Below, in pieces: positions 36,895-45,524 of a DNA stretch of 64,000 bases; position 1 is the first letter of the stretch; every line of letters starts with the position of its first letter. This DNA is from Bifidobacteriaceae bacterium (lineage in GTDB: Bacteria > Actinomycetota > Actinomycetes > Actinomycetales > WQXJ01), in NCBI GenBank assembly GCA_031267825.1, contig JAIRYJ010000034.1, positions 62,001 to 126,000 on the forward strand, read 5' to 3'. The position numbers and the translations under genes are program-made. Under the pieces are notes generated by a model, which saw only the letters and a program-made list of their open reading frames with translations, was not told where the DNA came from and did not search any database.

Positions 36895-37577
36895 AGCACT
36901 TCTTTCAGCCGTCCGTCACGCATCTGGAAACGCCGCCGCGCCGCCGCCGCGATTTCCGGATCATGTGTCACCACTATGACAGCCAAGCCAGCCTGGTTCA
37001 GGCCTTCCAGCATCTCCAACACCTCACCAGATGTTCCCGAATCAAGGTTGCCGGTCGGTTCATCGGCTAACAGTAGTTCAGGTTCGCTCGCCACCGCCCG
37101 GGCGATCGCCGCACGCTGACGTTCACCACCTGACAGAGTCCCCGGATAGAAAGCCGCCCGGTGCGTCATTGAAACCTGTTCCAACGCCCCCCAGGCCCGC
37201 TGACGGCGCTGCGCTTTGGGCACGCCGCCATAGATCATCGACAACATGACGTTGTCTAGCACCGAGCGGCGGGCCAGCAAATGAAATGACTGAAAAACGA
37301 ACCCAATCATCCGGCCACGCAACCGCGTCCGGTCGCGGTCTTTCAGTGGCGCGGTGTCTTGCCCAGCCAAGCTGTAACGTCCCACAGTTGGCCTGTCGAG
37401 TAGCCCCAACATGTTCAGCATGGTTGATTTGCCTGAACCTGACGGGCCCATGATTGAGACATAATCGCCCCGCACCACCGTCAAATCGGCATCCCGTAAG
37501 GCCAACACTTCGGGCGGGCCGGGAAAGGACCGTGAAACTCCTTCCAACCGCAACAACACGTCCGCTTCTGGGTTCAT
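36891..37577 (-). CDS. ABC exporter ATPase (LolD/MacB type), system 1
   Basis: A 228-residue ATPase: Walker A GPSGSGKSTMLN, GFVFQSFHLLARRSVLDNV (Q-loop), LSGGERQRAAIARAV (signature), LLLADEPTGNLDS (Walker B) and VTHDPE (switch histidine). It pairs with the permease encoded downstream. It overlaps both neighbours by 4 bp, so all three genes form one operon. Confidence 0.94.
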   Translation of the reverse strand: MNPEADVLLRLEGVSRSFPGPPEVLALRDADLTVVRGDYVSIMGPSGSGKSTMLNMLGLLDRPTVGRYSLAGQDTAPLKDRDRTRLRGRMIGFVFQSFHLLARRSVLDNVMLSMIYGGVPKAQRRQRAWGALEQVSMTHRAAFYPGTLSGGERQRAAIARAVASEPELLLADEPTGNLDSGTSGEVLEMLEGLNQAGLAVIVVTHDPEIAAAARRRFQMRDGRLKEVL

Positions 37578-39202
37578 CCTTCGCCTCCGGTCGATGGTTC
37601 ACCTGATGGTGGCGCCTGGGCCGCACCCCGCCCAATCACCACCAGATCGCCGGCTTGTAACGTGATGTCGGCTTGTTTGATTTCCACCATGCCTTCAGCC
37701 GTCAGACCAGGTACGATGCCGACCATCCGGGTTGGCTGCGAAGCGGCGGCTTGGTCTTTGACTAGTTCGCCTTCGACTACTTCAATCCGGGCGTGACCGG
37801 CCGTATCGGCCGAAACCGCCGCCACTGGCACCACCAAGGGGTCAGCCGAGGCTGTCCCAACCACCATGGTCACAAGGACATTACCAACCATGGCGGCCGC
37901 GTCCAGTCCGGCCAGGTCTTCGGCTGTGATCTTGACAGCGCATTGGGCGCCCGCCTCGGCGCCGCCGCCAGCCAGATTGTCAGCTTCGGGACAGATTTCA
38001 GCGATCTGGCCTTCAACCTCGTCACCGCCAACACCCAGCACTGCTGGCCCGCCAACCGTTAGAAGTGAAGCTTCATCTAAGTTGACTTGGGCGGTGACCT
38101 CAATGTCAGCTCCTGACAGGACCACCGCCGCGTTTGAGGCTGACATACCAGTCATCGGGTCCATCCCACCAGAGCCGATCTGTGACAGGTCGCTCCCAAC
38201 GGTCACGTTGACTTGATCAACCCGACGTGGCAGGTCACTAACGAACACCACCGCACCAACTGGCATGGTGGTCCAAGAGGCCCGTTCAGCGTCAGCTAAG
38301 GCTTCTTCGCCGCGGGTGACGGAGCGCCTGGCCTGCTCCAAGGCCGAGCGGGCGGCATCGGCCAACTGCTGGGCTTGCTGTTTGCCTTCCGCGTCCGGGG
38401 CGTCCTTGACGGCCTGTTCGGCTGCCGCTAAGTCTTTGACGGCCTGATCGCGGGCTGTGCGGGCATCTGTCACCTGGTCGCGGGCGTCACGCAAGGCCCG
38501 CGCCAAACTGGTGTCCTCGCTGCCTGGGGCAGGATATCCGGCGTTCTCGTAAAGTTGTTTGACGGCGTTGGCGAGGGCCTGGTCATAGGTTTTGGCTCCG
38601 TCAACGCCCGCGTTTAGCCCCAGGCCAGCCAAGGCCGCCCGTAACTGGACCACATCAGGCCCGGATGAGCCTGGCCCCAATGAACGGTAGGCCCGGAAGA
38701 TGCCAGGCAGAATGAACACTGGACTGCCGTAGACTTCCAAGATGACCGCCCCGGCCGCGACTTCAGCGCCAACTTCCGGCACTTGACCGGTTACAACCGC
38801 CCCGCCGACGCCTTCCGGCGCTGACGGGTTGATTTCTACTGGATCAGCGAACACCACATCCGCCCTGGCCACGACGGTTGAAGTAATCGACCTGGCTTCA
38901 ATCTTGGCGGTGATCAATCCTTCTGGGGGCACTGCCTCCCCGGCTGCCAAGTCAGCCGGGGAGCGCACCAACCGGCCCAGGCCAAAACCGAGCACCAATG
39001 ACACCACGGCGATGATCGCCAGCACCCAAACCGCCCGGCCTGAGCGCCACCAGGCTCCCGGACCGCCCGCCTTGGGCGCGTCGCCGCTGGGCGTCTCAGC
39101 GCCCGTGTCTTGTTTAGCGGACCCGCCGTCACTCAACCGGCTGGTCAACCCAGTGCGTGACGGTGCTTCCGGTCCGTTCAATTCCGGTGATGCTGGGGTC
39201 AT
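37574..39202 (-). CDS. Membrane fusion-type exporter subunit with peptidoglycan-binding domain, system 1
   Basis: A 542-residue HlyD-like protein. An N-terminal cytosolic Pro/Ser-rich tail and membrane helix (WVLAIIAVVSLVLGFGLG) are followed by a beta-barrel region and a peptidoglycan-binding-like unit (SSGPDVVQLRAALAGLGLNAGVDGAKTYDQALANAV in pieces). A coiled-coil hairpin (about 255-330, rich in Ala, Arg and Asp) and C-terminal barrel domains follow. ATG at 39202 is preferred: GGAGCG lies just upstream, whereas a start at 39292 adds 30 unrelated residues. It would link the ABC pump to the cell wall. A family lipoprotein remnant lies upstream. Confidence 0.85.
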   Translation of the reverse strand: MTPASPELNGPEAPSRTGLTSRLSDGGSAKQDTGAETPSGDAPKAGGPGAWWRSGRAVWVLAIIAVVSLVLGFGLGRLVRSPADLAAGEAVPPEGLITAKIEARSITSTVVARADVVFADPVEINPSAPEGVGGAVVTGQVPEVGAEVAAGAVILEVYGSPVFILPGIFRAYRSLGPGSSGPDVVQLRAALAGLGLNAGVDGAKTYDQALANAVKQLYENAGYPAPGSEDTSLARALRDARDQVTDARTARDQAVKDLAAAEQAVKDAPDAEGKQQAQQLADAARSALEQARRSVTRGEEALADAERASWTTMPVGAVVFVSDLPRRVDQVNVTVGSDLSQIGSGGMDPMTGMSASNAAVVLSGADIEVTAQVNLDEASLLTVGGPAVLGVGGDEVEGQIAEICPEADNLAGGGAEAGAQCAVKITAEDLAGLDAAAMVGNVLVTMVVGTASADPLVVPVAAVSADTAGHARIEVVEGELVKDQAAASQPTRMVGIVPGLTAEGMVEIKQADITLQAGDLVVIGRGAAQAPPSGEPSTGGEG

Positions 39203-39284
39203 CGGCGCTCCTAACTGGTTGGCGGCAAGCGGTTTATTCGGCCGGTCCTGTGAAATTGGCGACTGAGACTTGAAGCGGCATGGC

Positions 39285-39593
39285 TCAACCATGCGCCGCG
39301 GCGGCCATTTTGTCTAGTTGGTCGCGGTTTTCGTCTAGAAAGTTCTGCTCAACGTCCCGCTGGATGGCCAGTAACCGGTCCAGGTAGTTGGTCGCTTGGC
39401 GGCTGTCGTAGTCGATCAACGCCACCTCCACCTGGGCCGGATACGCCTTCAACAGACCAAGGCCGGCCTCCTCAGTTTGACCGTCCTGGCCGAGGCTCCG
39501 GGCCCGGTCGATCATGGTTCCCGGTGACGGCCGGTTCAGCATTGCCACATCCGACGCGGGCTGCCCGCGTGGCCGGTTCCCGCCAGCGATCAC
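39285..39593 (-). pseudogene. C-terminal remnant of an exporter-associated lipoprotein
   Basis: An open frame of 102 codons whose last 45 residues (LIDYDSRQATNYLDRLLAIQ ... DQLDKMAAAAHG) align with the C-terminus of the 393-residue lipoprotein at 45525-46706 (LADFNCRSATDYVTSFLAIE ... AEVDEMAAALEQ). The remnant has no signal peptide or lipobox. It occupies the same position relative to exporter system 1 as the intact gene does to system 2, so it is probably what remains after a 5' deletion. REP copies begin about 80 bp upstream, which may mark the deletion endpoint. Confidence 0.6.
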
Positions 39594-39674
39594 TAAGGCG
39601 CAGCTTCAAGCAGCGCCCGGAGCATCTCTTGACCGCTTCTCCCGAGGGACTTGGCAGCCCGACTTGACGGCTCA

Positions 39675-39804
39675 ATAGCTTGACGTCGAGACACTTAATT
39701 CCCCGGAGGAATTAGTTGACGGATAATTTGACATCAAGATAATTGACGTCGAGACACTTAATTCCCCGGAGGAATTAGTTGACGGATAATTTGACATCAA
39801 GATA
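39675..39804. repeat. Two tandem REP-like elements at the 3' end of the RAYT gene
   Basis: Two identical units, starting TTGACGTCGAGACACTTAAT at 39680 and 39743 (63-bp period). Each has the core TTAATTCC-CCGGA-GGAATTAGTT and then GACGGATAATTTGACATCAAG. The right-hand unit extends into the transposase gene and encodes its last residues and stop codon. Confidence 0.93.
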
Positions 39805-40566
39805 ACGGATAAGGACTTGGCGGGCCCGGCCGGTCAACCGAATGATGTCACGCATCGCCATACCTTTGACGTGCAGCTCGCGCACCACGTCGTGTTGGGC
39901 TGGGAATGGCAGGGCATCGAAGGTCTCGGCTCCCCGGACCCTGACCGCCTGGCCAAACACAATGTCCGCTTCTTGCGGGGCGAACCGGCTTGGACGGCCT
40001 CGGCGAGGTGCCTGGACAGCTAACCGGACGGCATCGTCCTGATCGGCTTCTTCGCTCCGGTCGAGCGCTCTGATGTAATCGGCGGGCAGCAGCGATGTCA
40101 GGCGGCGGAGGTTGGCCGGACCGGGCCCGCCATCAAGCTGTGAGCGCGAACTCCAGCGGTAGTCCGACGGCTGCGCGACCAGCCCAGCCTTAGCTGGGTT
40201 GCGGTGAATGTAGCGGACCACGGCGGCAAGGTACTCTGGTGTGTCGACCGGGATCGACCTGAAACGCCCCTGGAACAGGTGCCCAACCCGGCCGTGTCGG
40301 CCGTTGAACCACCGGGCGTAAACGCTGCCCAGCCGACGGAAATAGGCCGACAAAGCCTCGCCCAGGTCCTCCACGAGTAGATGGACATGATTGGGCATCA
40401 AGACGTGAGCTAGCACCGTAACGCCTGTCGCCGCAGTGGTGTCCGCCAGAACCTCCTCATAGCGGGCATAGTCTTCCCGGTCGGCAAAGATGACTCGTTT
40501 CTCAACGCCGCGCATCATGGCGTGATAGATGCCTGACTCGGCGACGGCTCGGGTTGTACTGGCCAT
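39775..40566 (-). CDS. REP-associated tyrosine transposase (RAYT, Y1/HUH family)
   Basis: A 263-residue HUH endonuclease of the IS200-like COG1943 group. It shows YHAMMRGVEKRVIF at the N-terminus, the metal-binding pair in MPNHVHLLV (His60, His62), GHLFQGRFRS, and the probable catalytic Tyr119 in RYIHRNPAKAGLV, followed by DYRWSS. Beyond the catalytic domain is a C-terminal helix-turn-helix-like segment (MRDIIRLTGRARQVLIRYL). RAYT proteins cut and join single-stranded REP sequences in other bacteria (established). Here palindromic repeats lie on both sides, and the final residues YLDVKLSVN plus the TAA stop are part of a repeat. The frame and motifs are intact, so it may be active. Confidence 0.9.
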   Translation of the reverse strand: MASTTRAVAESGIYHAMMRGVEKRVIFADREDYARYEEVLADTTAATGVTVLAHVLMPNHVHLLVEDLGEALSAYFRRLGSVYARWFNGRHGRVGHLFQGRFRSIPVDTPEYLAAVVRYIHRNPAKAGLVAQPSDYRWSSRSQLDGGPGPANLRRLTSLLPADYIRALDRSEEADQDDAVRLAVQAPRRGRPSRFAPQEADIVFGQAVRVRGAETFDALPFPAQHDVVRELHVKGMAMRDIIRLTGRARQVLIRYLDVKLSVN

Positions 40567-40684
40567 GGTGTCACTTTCGGGGGCCGCCTCGGCGGCGTTG
40601 ACGTGAACGGGTGAGCCATCAGCTTAGATTGGCGGCCGCTCCGGCACCGGTCGGCAACTGATAATCCCAAGGAGTGAAGGTCTG

Positions 40685-40796
40685 CCGATAGCTTGGCATC
40701 AAGACAAACGCAAACTAATTCCCCGGAGGAATTAGTTGACGGATAGCTTGACGTCGAGACACTTAATTCCCCGGAGGAATTAGTTAGGAATTAGTT
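40685..40796. repeat. Two REP-like elements upstream of the RAYT gene
   Basis: The first unit has GATAGCTTGGCATCAAGAC, AACTAATTCC-CCGGA-GGAATTAGTT and GACGGATAGCTTGACGTCGAG. The second shares that last flank, then has TTAATTCC-CCGGA-GGAATTAGTT and a short extra GGAATTAGTT. They lie 120-230 bp before the transposase start, completing a repeat-gene-repeat arrangement. Confidence 0.93.
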
Positions 40797-40797
40797 G

Positions 40798-40815
40798 GCG
40801 GCCGCTAGCGGCCGC
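40798..40815. repeat. 18-bp GC-rich palindrome at the permease 3' end
   Basis: GCGGCCGCTAGCGGCCGC is its own reverse complement. It touches the last REP unit and covers the stop codon of the leftward permease gene at 40805. It could act with the REP pair as a terminator. Confidence 0.7.
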
Positions 40816-42043
40816 GGATGGCGTCCAAAGGACTGACAGTCTTCAACAGCAGCAAGATCAGCAACGGCACCAACGCCAGGAGGCAATAGCCGCGCGCAAC
40901 GTCGATGGCCGTCATGGTCAGCGCCATGCCGTTCAAGTCCCCGGCCCGCGCAATACCCGCGCCCAGGACACCGGCTGAGAACGGCGCCACTGAGACCAAC
41001 ATTTGGTCGGCTACAACCATGGCCGCCAGCGAGCCGCCGCGCAGGCCAAGCAGCCGGTAGATCCCAGTCTCACCGCGCCGCGCCAACCACAAGAACCCCT
41101 GGACCGCTGCGACCAGCCCAACAGCGCCCAACACCACCCAGCGGGAAGCCCGCTGATGCAGCAGATAATCAGGCGACTGCTCGCCGGAAACGGGAACAGA
41201 CCACGGATAGACCCTTATTCCAGCGCCAGCGTCCTGCGAGAACCACCTGGTCAGGACCAGCTCAACGGCGTCGCGCGCCCCCGGCTCGGCCTCCACCAGA
41301 CATTCGGTCACCCAGCCGGTCGGCCCAGCGGCAACGACAACCGCCGAGTCGTATTCGTAAACTCGGGCCGCGCCTGGGGCAGCGGCGACTTCAATCCGCG
41401 ACAGGCCGGCCCCTGCCTGGGTGCCGCCCAAGGTGTATTCAAGAACCCCGCCCTGCTCTAGACCGGCCATCTCCGTCACTCTGCGGCCAGCCACCACCCC
41501 GGCGCCTCGTCCCACAGTCCCGCTGGCAACCAACCCCGGCCACATCACCGCAGCGAACCCAGGAGTGGCTTTGACCAGCGCGACTGGGCGGCCAGGGGCG
41601 ACTGTCGCCGCGATCTGACCGGTGTGCAAGGCGCCCCCAGCGGCCAGTACTCCGCGCAGCGACCGCAACGCGTCACACCTGGCCGCGTCAATTCTGCCGC
41701 CATCCCGCACAACCACACGGAAAGCGTTCACGCCGCCCGCCACTTGGGCGCGCTGCGCGTCTCCGATCATCCCCACGTCGAAGCCTGGCGCCAGTGTTGT
41801 GATAGCACCAGCGGCCACAGCTATCAGCGCCACACAAACAGTCCGGACGGGGCTGGCCGCCAAGTTGGCCAACGCCTCACTGATCGCCAATCTTGCCGGG
41901 AAACGGCCGGAATCCCGCCCGAGACTTCCACCTCGCCCTGGACGATGCCGCCCAGCCGGGTTGACTGCACCGTCCCTTGAAGCAGCTCGGCCGTTCTTGG
42001 CGGACCGCCTGCGTGGACGCTCCCAAAGGACTCTAGGACGCAC
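40805..42043 (-). CDS. ABC exporter permease (MacB/FtsX type), system 2
   Basis: A 412-residue permease with a long basic N-terminus, a first membrane helix (TVCVALIAVAAGAITTL), an outer domain, and three C-terminal helices around ETGIYRLLGLRGGSLAAMVVA, the FtsX coupling segment. It has the same length and plan as the system 1 permease but little close identity by eye. The start is GTG at 42043, overlapping the ATPase gene. It ends in a palindrome next to REP repeats, at the junction where the transposase block separates the two exporter systems. Confidence 0.85.
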   Translation of the reverse strand: MRPRVLWERPRRRSAKNGRAASRDGAVNPAGRHRPGRGGSLGRDSGRFPARLAISEALANLAASPVRTVCVALIAVAAGAITTLAPGFDVGMIGDAQRAQVAGGVNAFRVVVRDGGRIDAARCDALRSLRGVLAAGGALHTGQIAATVAPGRPVALVKATPGFAAVMWPGLVASGTVGRGAGVVAGRRVTEMAGLEQGGVLEYTLGGTQAGAGLSRIEVAAAPGAARVYEYDSAVVVAAGPTGWVTECLVEAEPGARDAVELVLTRWFSQDAGAGIRVYPWSVPVSGEQSPDYLLHQRASRWVVLGAVGLVAAVQGFLWLARRGETGIYRLLGLRGGSLAAMVVADQMLVSVAPFSAGVLGAGIARAGDLNGMALTMTAIDVARGYCLLALVPLLILLLLKTVSPLDAIRGR

Positions 42044-42719
42044 GGGTTAGCTTCCCGTCCGCTAGTTCGTAGGCTAGGTCAGCCTGGGACGCGACGTACG
42101 GGTCGTGGGTCGCTAGGAGCACCAGCGCGCCATCGATCACGGCGCGGCGTAGCCCGTGGCAGACCAGATCACGTGAGCTGGCGTCAAGGGAGGCGGTTGG
42201 CTCGTCGGCCAGGATGAGGGCTGGACGGGTGGCCAGGCTACGGGCCACAGCGACACGTTGCTTTTCGCCGCCGGACAGTTTGTAGACCTTCTGGTGGGCG
42301 AGTTGGCCAATGCCAAGTTCATCCATCATGGCTGTGGCGATGCTCTGGGCCGCGTCAGGTCTCAAGCCGCGTGAGCGCGGCCCAAGCACAACGTTGTCGA
42401 AAGCGCTGCGCCGGTTCAGCAGCGGCGAGGACTGGACTAGCCAATCCCAATCCCAATCCCAGATCTTGTTCCGGGCGGGTCCTTGGCTCTGGTCCCCTGA
42501 GGGCAGCTGCCCCGCGCGAGAGCTGGAATCAGAGGTCAGGCGGACAGTTCCGGCCGAAGGGCGAACCAAGCCGGCGATCAAACCGAGCAATGTGGTCTTG
42601 CCGGACCCGGACGGCCCCAACAAGGCGATCATTGACGGCCCCGCGAAGATGGCCGACAGGCCATCCAGGACCGTCCTAGAGCCGAAGGCCACAGTGCAGC
42701 CGTCTAGTTTTACCCGCAT
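42033..42719 (-). CDS. ABC exporter ATPase, system 2
   Basis: A 228-residue ATPase with Walker A GPSGSGKTTLLGL, signature LSGGEKQRVAVARSL, Walker B LILADEPTASLD and THDP. ATG at 42717-42719 gives the normal N-terminus (MRVKLDGC); it overlaps the fusion protein stop. Between Walker A and the Q-loop is WDWDWDW, encoded by a 6-bp tandem repeat near 42443-42463, inside a loop longer than that of system 1 (SSRAGQLPSGDQSQG). The repeat can change length without frameshift. Confidence 0.92.
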   Translation of the reverse strand: MRVKLDGCTVAFGSRTVLDGLSAIFAGPSMIALLGPSGSGKTTLLGLIAGLVRPSAGTVRLTSDSSSRAGQLPSGDQSQGPARNKIWDWDWDWLVQSSPLLNRRSAFDNVVLGPRSRGLRPDAAQSIATAMMDELGIGQLAHQKVYKLSGGEKQRVAVARSLATRPALILADEPTASLDASSRDLVCHGLRRAVIDGALVLLATHDPYVASQADLAYELADGKLTRAS

Positions 42720-43966
42720 TGGCGATCCTCGGCGCCAGGTGACAAGCGCGCCGCCTGACCGGCCCGTAACTCGCCACGGACCATCACCCAACCGTCGGAA
42801 TCGCCCACTGTTTCAACTTCAACTGGCCGCAATCTCCCGGACTCCACCACAAGCACACAACGCCGCCCGTCCAGAGCTGTGACAAGCGCGGATGCGGGCA
42901 CAGACAACTCGTCAACCCGGCTGGGACGCTCCAGTTTGGCTGGTACCGAAGGGGCTAATTCATTGACCAGGGCCCGCAAGGCTATCAGGCCCTCCGCCGA
43001 AACCTTGCCCCGGTCCTCGGCTAGGGGCACCGGGACAGACGCCACGAGCAGCGTCTCATCTTCGGCGGCCACCAGTTCAGCGCCCACAGCCGTTCCGTTT
43101 TCACTTCCGTCACCGACCCCGCCGGTTCCACCGTCGACCCCACCGTCACCCCCGGAGTCACCTTGACCTTCCTGGCCAGCCGTTTCGTCGCCTGGCGGAT
43201 CACCCACTCCAATCTCCGCTCCGGTAGCTGGCGCCGCTGTTAGTGTGGCCGCCATCAAGACCGGCTGGGCGGCCGCCAGGACACTGCCTGCGGCCGGTGC
43301 GGGGCTGCCAACTCTCAAATCCACCGCAGTTGCCACATAACCCTCTTCTGGCAAGTAAACCAGCCAATCAGCGGCGAACCAGTAGCCCACAGATAGCCTG
43401 CGCGGCGGCGTGGCCGGATCAGTCTCGGCGCCCGGCACCGTTGGAATTAGCGGCCCTTCGGCGCTGTCCGCCCCAGTTTGCTTGGCCAGCTCGGTGACGG
43501 CCTGTCGCGTTGCCCGGCCGTAACTGCCTTTGTCGGTCGAAACGTCATAGCCCATCAGGGTGAGGCATTCCTGCAGTGTTGTTACGTCGACACCTTTGCT
43601 ACCCGACTGAACGTCCTCCGCCATCGGACGGGTTGACGCGCAGGCCGTCCTGTCAATGCCGTCCACCAGGGCAACGCTGTCCCCGCTGGCCAGTGGCTGG
43701 TTGGATTTCAGGCCAATTTCTTGGACTAGGCCGTCCCAGGCTGGGGCCACTATTGGCTCGGGTGAACGCCACGTCAGGTTCAGTTGGGCATCACGTTGGC
43801 TGGTGCCGCTGGCGGCCTGGACCACGCCGTCCGCCACGGCGGATGTGGTGAAGGTGGCGGCTTGGGCCTGGTGAGTCAGATAGAAATAACCGGCAACTGG
43901 CGCGGCGCACCAGGCTAGGACGCCTAACCAGACCAGTGTGGCCTTTAGTGTTTTGACCAGTCGCAT
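42710..43966 (-). CDS. Membrane fusion-type exporter subunit with peptidoglycan-binding domain, system 2
   Basis: A 418-residue counterpart of the system 1 fusion protein: N-terminal membrane helix (ATLVWLGVLAWCAAPVAGYFY), barrel segments, and a PG_binding_1-like unit (SKGVDVTTLQECLTLMGYDV, then YGRATRQAVTELAKQTG). C-terminal barrel parts follow. It lacks the long coiled-coil hairpin and instead has a Gly/Asp-rich stretch (about 255-305, GDSGGDGGVDGGTGGVG). ATG at 43964-43966 follows AGGAGAAC and is preferred over an upstream in-frame start. It is probably cotranscribed with the lipoprotein genes upstream. Confidence 0.83.
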   Translation of the reverse strand: MRLVKTLKATLVWLGVLAWCAAPVAGYFYLTHQAQAATFTTSAVADGVVQAASGTSQRDAQLNLTWRSPEPIVAPAWDGLVQEIGLKSNQPLASGDSVALVDGIDRTACASTRPMAEDVQSGSKGVDVTTLQECLTLMGYDVSTDKGSYGRATRQAVTELAKQTGADSAEGPLIPTVPGAETDPATPPRRLSVGYWFAADWLVYLPEEGYVATAVDLRVGSPAPAAGSVLAAAQPVLMAATLTAAPATGAEIGVGDPPGDETAGQEGQGDSGGDGGVDGGTGGVGDGSENGTAVGAELVAAEDETLLVASVPVPLAEDRGKVSAEGLIALRALVNELAPSVPAKLERPSRVDELSVPASALVTALDGRRCVLVVESGRLRPVEVETVGDSDGWVMVRGELRAGQAARLSPGAEDRQCG

Positions 43967-44052
43967 TGTTCTCCTAGTCGCACCCGCGAGGGATGGGAGC
44001 CGGTTCGCTTGCCAAAGATTCAACTCCATACTTGACCAGTTGTGTTACTGGT

Positions 44053-44745
44053 TCAACGTTCAAGATCAACATTGAAGTCCGCGTACGGGTAGAGGCGCCG
44101 CACCTCAGGTATGACGCACTCTTCCACCACCAGCAAACGGGCAGGTGATTTATACCCGTCAACAGTGGCGAAGTCATCCGCGTTGGTTTCCTTGCCTGTA
44201 ATCTGAAAACCTCTACCCGCCAGACATTGAGCCACAGCCTGGCGCAGTTCTGGCGCCATCACTTTGGGCTGAGTCTCCCGGTAAACGGAAAGGGCTTCCC
44301 TGGAATAGCGTTGCTCGCAACTCCAGGACATCATCCGTGGGTCAGCAACGGGAAAACGCTCACCCGTTGACTCGTATCTAATGTCAAAACCATCCACCGG
44401 GTTAACACCGTGAACCTTGATTATTAGGCCGCCTTCTTCCATGCAAGCCACAAACAGGCGATAGGCGCCCTCCAACTCCGCGGCCGTAACCTTACCGTCC
44501 GCCAAGAACGCGGCCTGTTCGGTGTAACCCGCGACCCGCAGGCTCCTAGCGCGGGACTGCACGCCCCACTGCTCAGTCCAGCTTGACCCATCAACCCAAG
44601 GCCAGCCGTAACGCAACACCAACCCAAAGAACACCATAACCAGCGCTACACCAACGCAAACCACCACCAACAGACGCCCAGAACGGCGCCAGCGGCGGCG
44701 GCGTTGGAAATCACGCACCGCCCGGTTAAGACCGCTATTCCACAT
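44053..44745 (-). CDS. Membrane-anchored protein of the GYTEQA family, exporter-associated
   Basis: A 230-residue protein of unknown function. A basic start (RRRRWRR) precedes one membrane helix (LLVVVCVGVALVMVFFGLVL), and the rest is outside. It shares with the next gene upstream GYTEQAAFLADGKVTAAE, the spacing to NPVDG, PxVMxPxLRQ, and GRGFQITGKETNADDF, so the two are tandem paralogues. Conserved cysteines (ACMEEGG, SCEQR, QCLAGRG, EECVI) suggest disulfides. The position next to an exporter suggests a role in sensing or immunity (inference). No known domain was recognised. Confidence 0.7.
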   Translation of the reverse strand: MWNSGLNRAVRDFQRRRRWRRSGRLLVVVCVGVALVMVFFGLVLRYGWPWVDGSSWTEQWGVQSRARSLRVAGYTEQAAFLADGKVTAAELEGAYRLFVACMEEGGLIIKVHGVNPVDGFDIRYESTGERFPVADPRMMSWSCEQRYSREALSVYRETQPKVMAPELRQAVAQCLAGRGFQITGKETNADDFATVDGYKSPARLLVVEECVIPEVRRLYPYADFNVDLER

Positions 44746-44771
44746 CCCTCGCTCTGCCCTGGAGCTTCCAA

Positions 44772-45431
44772 CTAGAAATCATAAGCGATCGTAATCGCCT
44801 GATCCCCGTAGAGATCAGTCTCATTTATCACGTCAGTCACGCAACTCTTAGTCGCGGAAGGACGCCCCACCGGATCCTTCCTGCGGTCCGGTCCCGCGAA
44901 ATCCTCCACCGACATTTCATCCCCAGTTAAGACATAGCCCTTCTCTTCCAGGCATTCAGCCACCAACTCACGCAACGGCGGGTCCATCACATGGGGATGA
45001 GTATCTACGTACCATGCGGAAACTGAATCCCAATAGGGCAACCAGCAGCTTTGAACAGTCTCCCGCGCCGTCTCGTGGTCCACACCGTCGTCGAAAACGG
45101 CTGAGAAATCAAGTCTCACACCATCAACTGGATTAACCCATGGACCCAATATCTCCACGTCAGCGGCCACCAAACATTCAGCCATCAAGTCAAACGCCTC
45201 ACGGAACTCCTCATCCGTAACCTGGCCGTCCTCCAGCATTTCAGCTTGTTCGGTGTAGCCCTGCTTTTCGAGTTCTCTCTTTTCTAGGCTCATAGTGATG
45301 GAGTCCCACAAACCTAGACTCCCCGATGAGCCACAACCAGCCAAACCTAGCAACAACAAACCACAAACAGGTAAACAAGACCAGCGGCAACGGGCCGTAC
45401 GCCCGTTGCCGCCGTATTGGCCTTTCAGCAT
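44772..45431 (-). CDS. Lipoprotein of the GYTEQA family, exporter-associated
   Basis: A 219-residue lipoprotein. The signal ends at the lipobox LAGC. The mature part has GYTEQAEMLEDGQVTDEEF, WVNPVDG, HVMDPPLRELVAECLEEKGY and DEMSVEDF, matching the neighbouring membrane-anchored paralogue in order and spacing. ATG at 45429-45431 places the lipobox at a normal distance; a start at 45500 adds 23 residues before the signal. Its function is unknown; the paired anchored copies beside an ABC exporter suggest a linked envelope role. Confidence 0.7.
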   Translation of the reverse strand: MLKGQYGGNGRTARCRWSCLPVCGLLLLGLAGCGSSGSLGLWDSITMSLEKRELEKQGYTEQAEMLEDGQVTDEEFREAFDLMAECLVAADVEILGPWVNPVDGVRLDFSAVFDDGVDHETARETVQSCWLPYWDSVSAWYVDTHPHVMDPPLRELVAECLEEKGYVLTGDEMSVEDFAGPDRRKDPVGRPSATKSCVTDVINETDLYGDQAITIAYDF

Positions 45432-45524
45432 CAGCCCAAACCCCACTTTCGGATCACACGTGAGATCGCGAAGTCTTACAGCGAGTCTACTCGCCACCAA
45501 CCGCTGGGCGACTCGCGCCTAGCC

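Noticed and set aside
39203-39292. 30-residue extension of the system 1 fusion protein
   Set aside because: The ATG at 39202 has a good ribosome site, and the extension overlaps the lipoprotein remnant.
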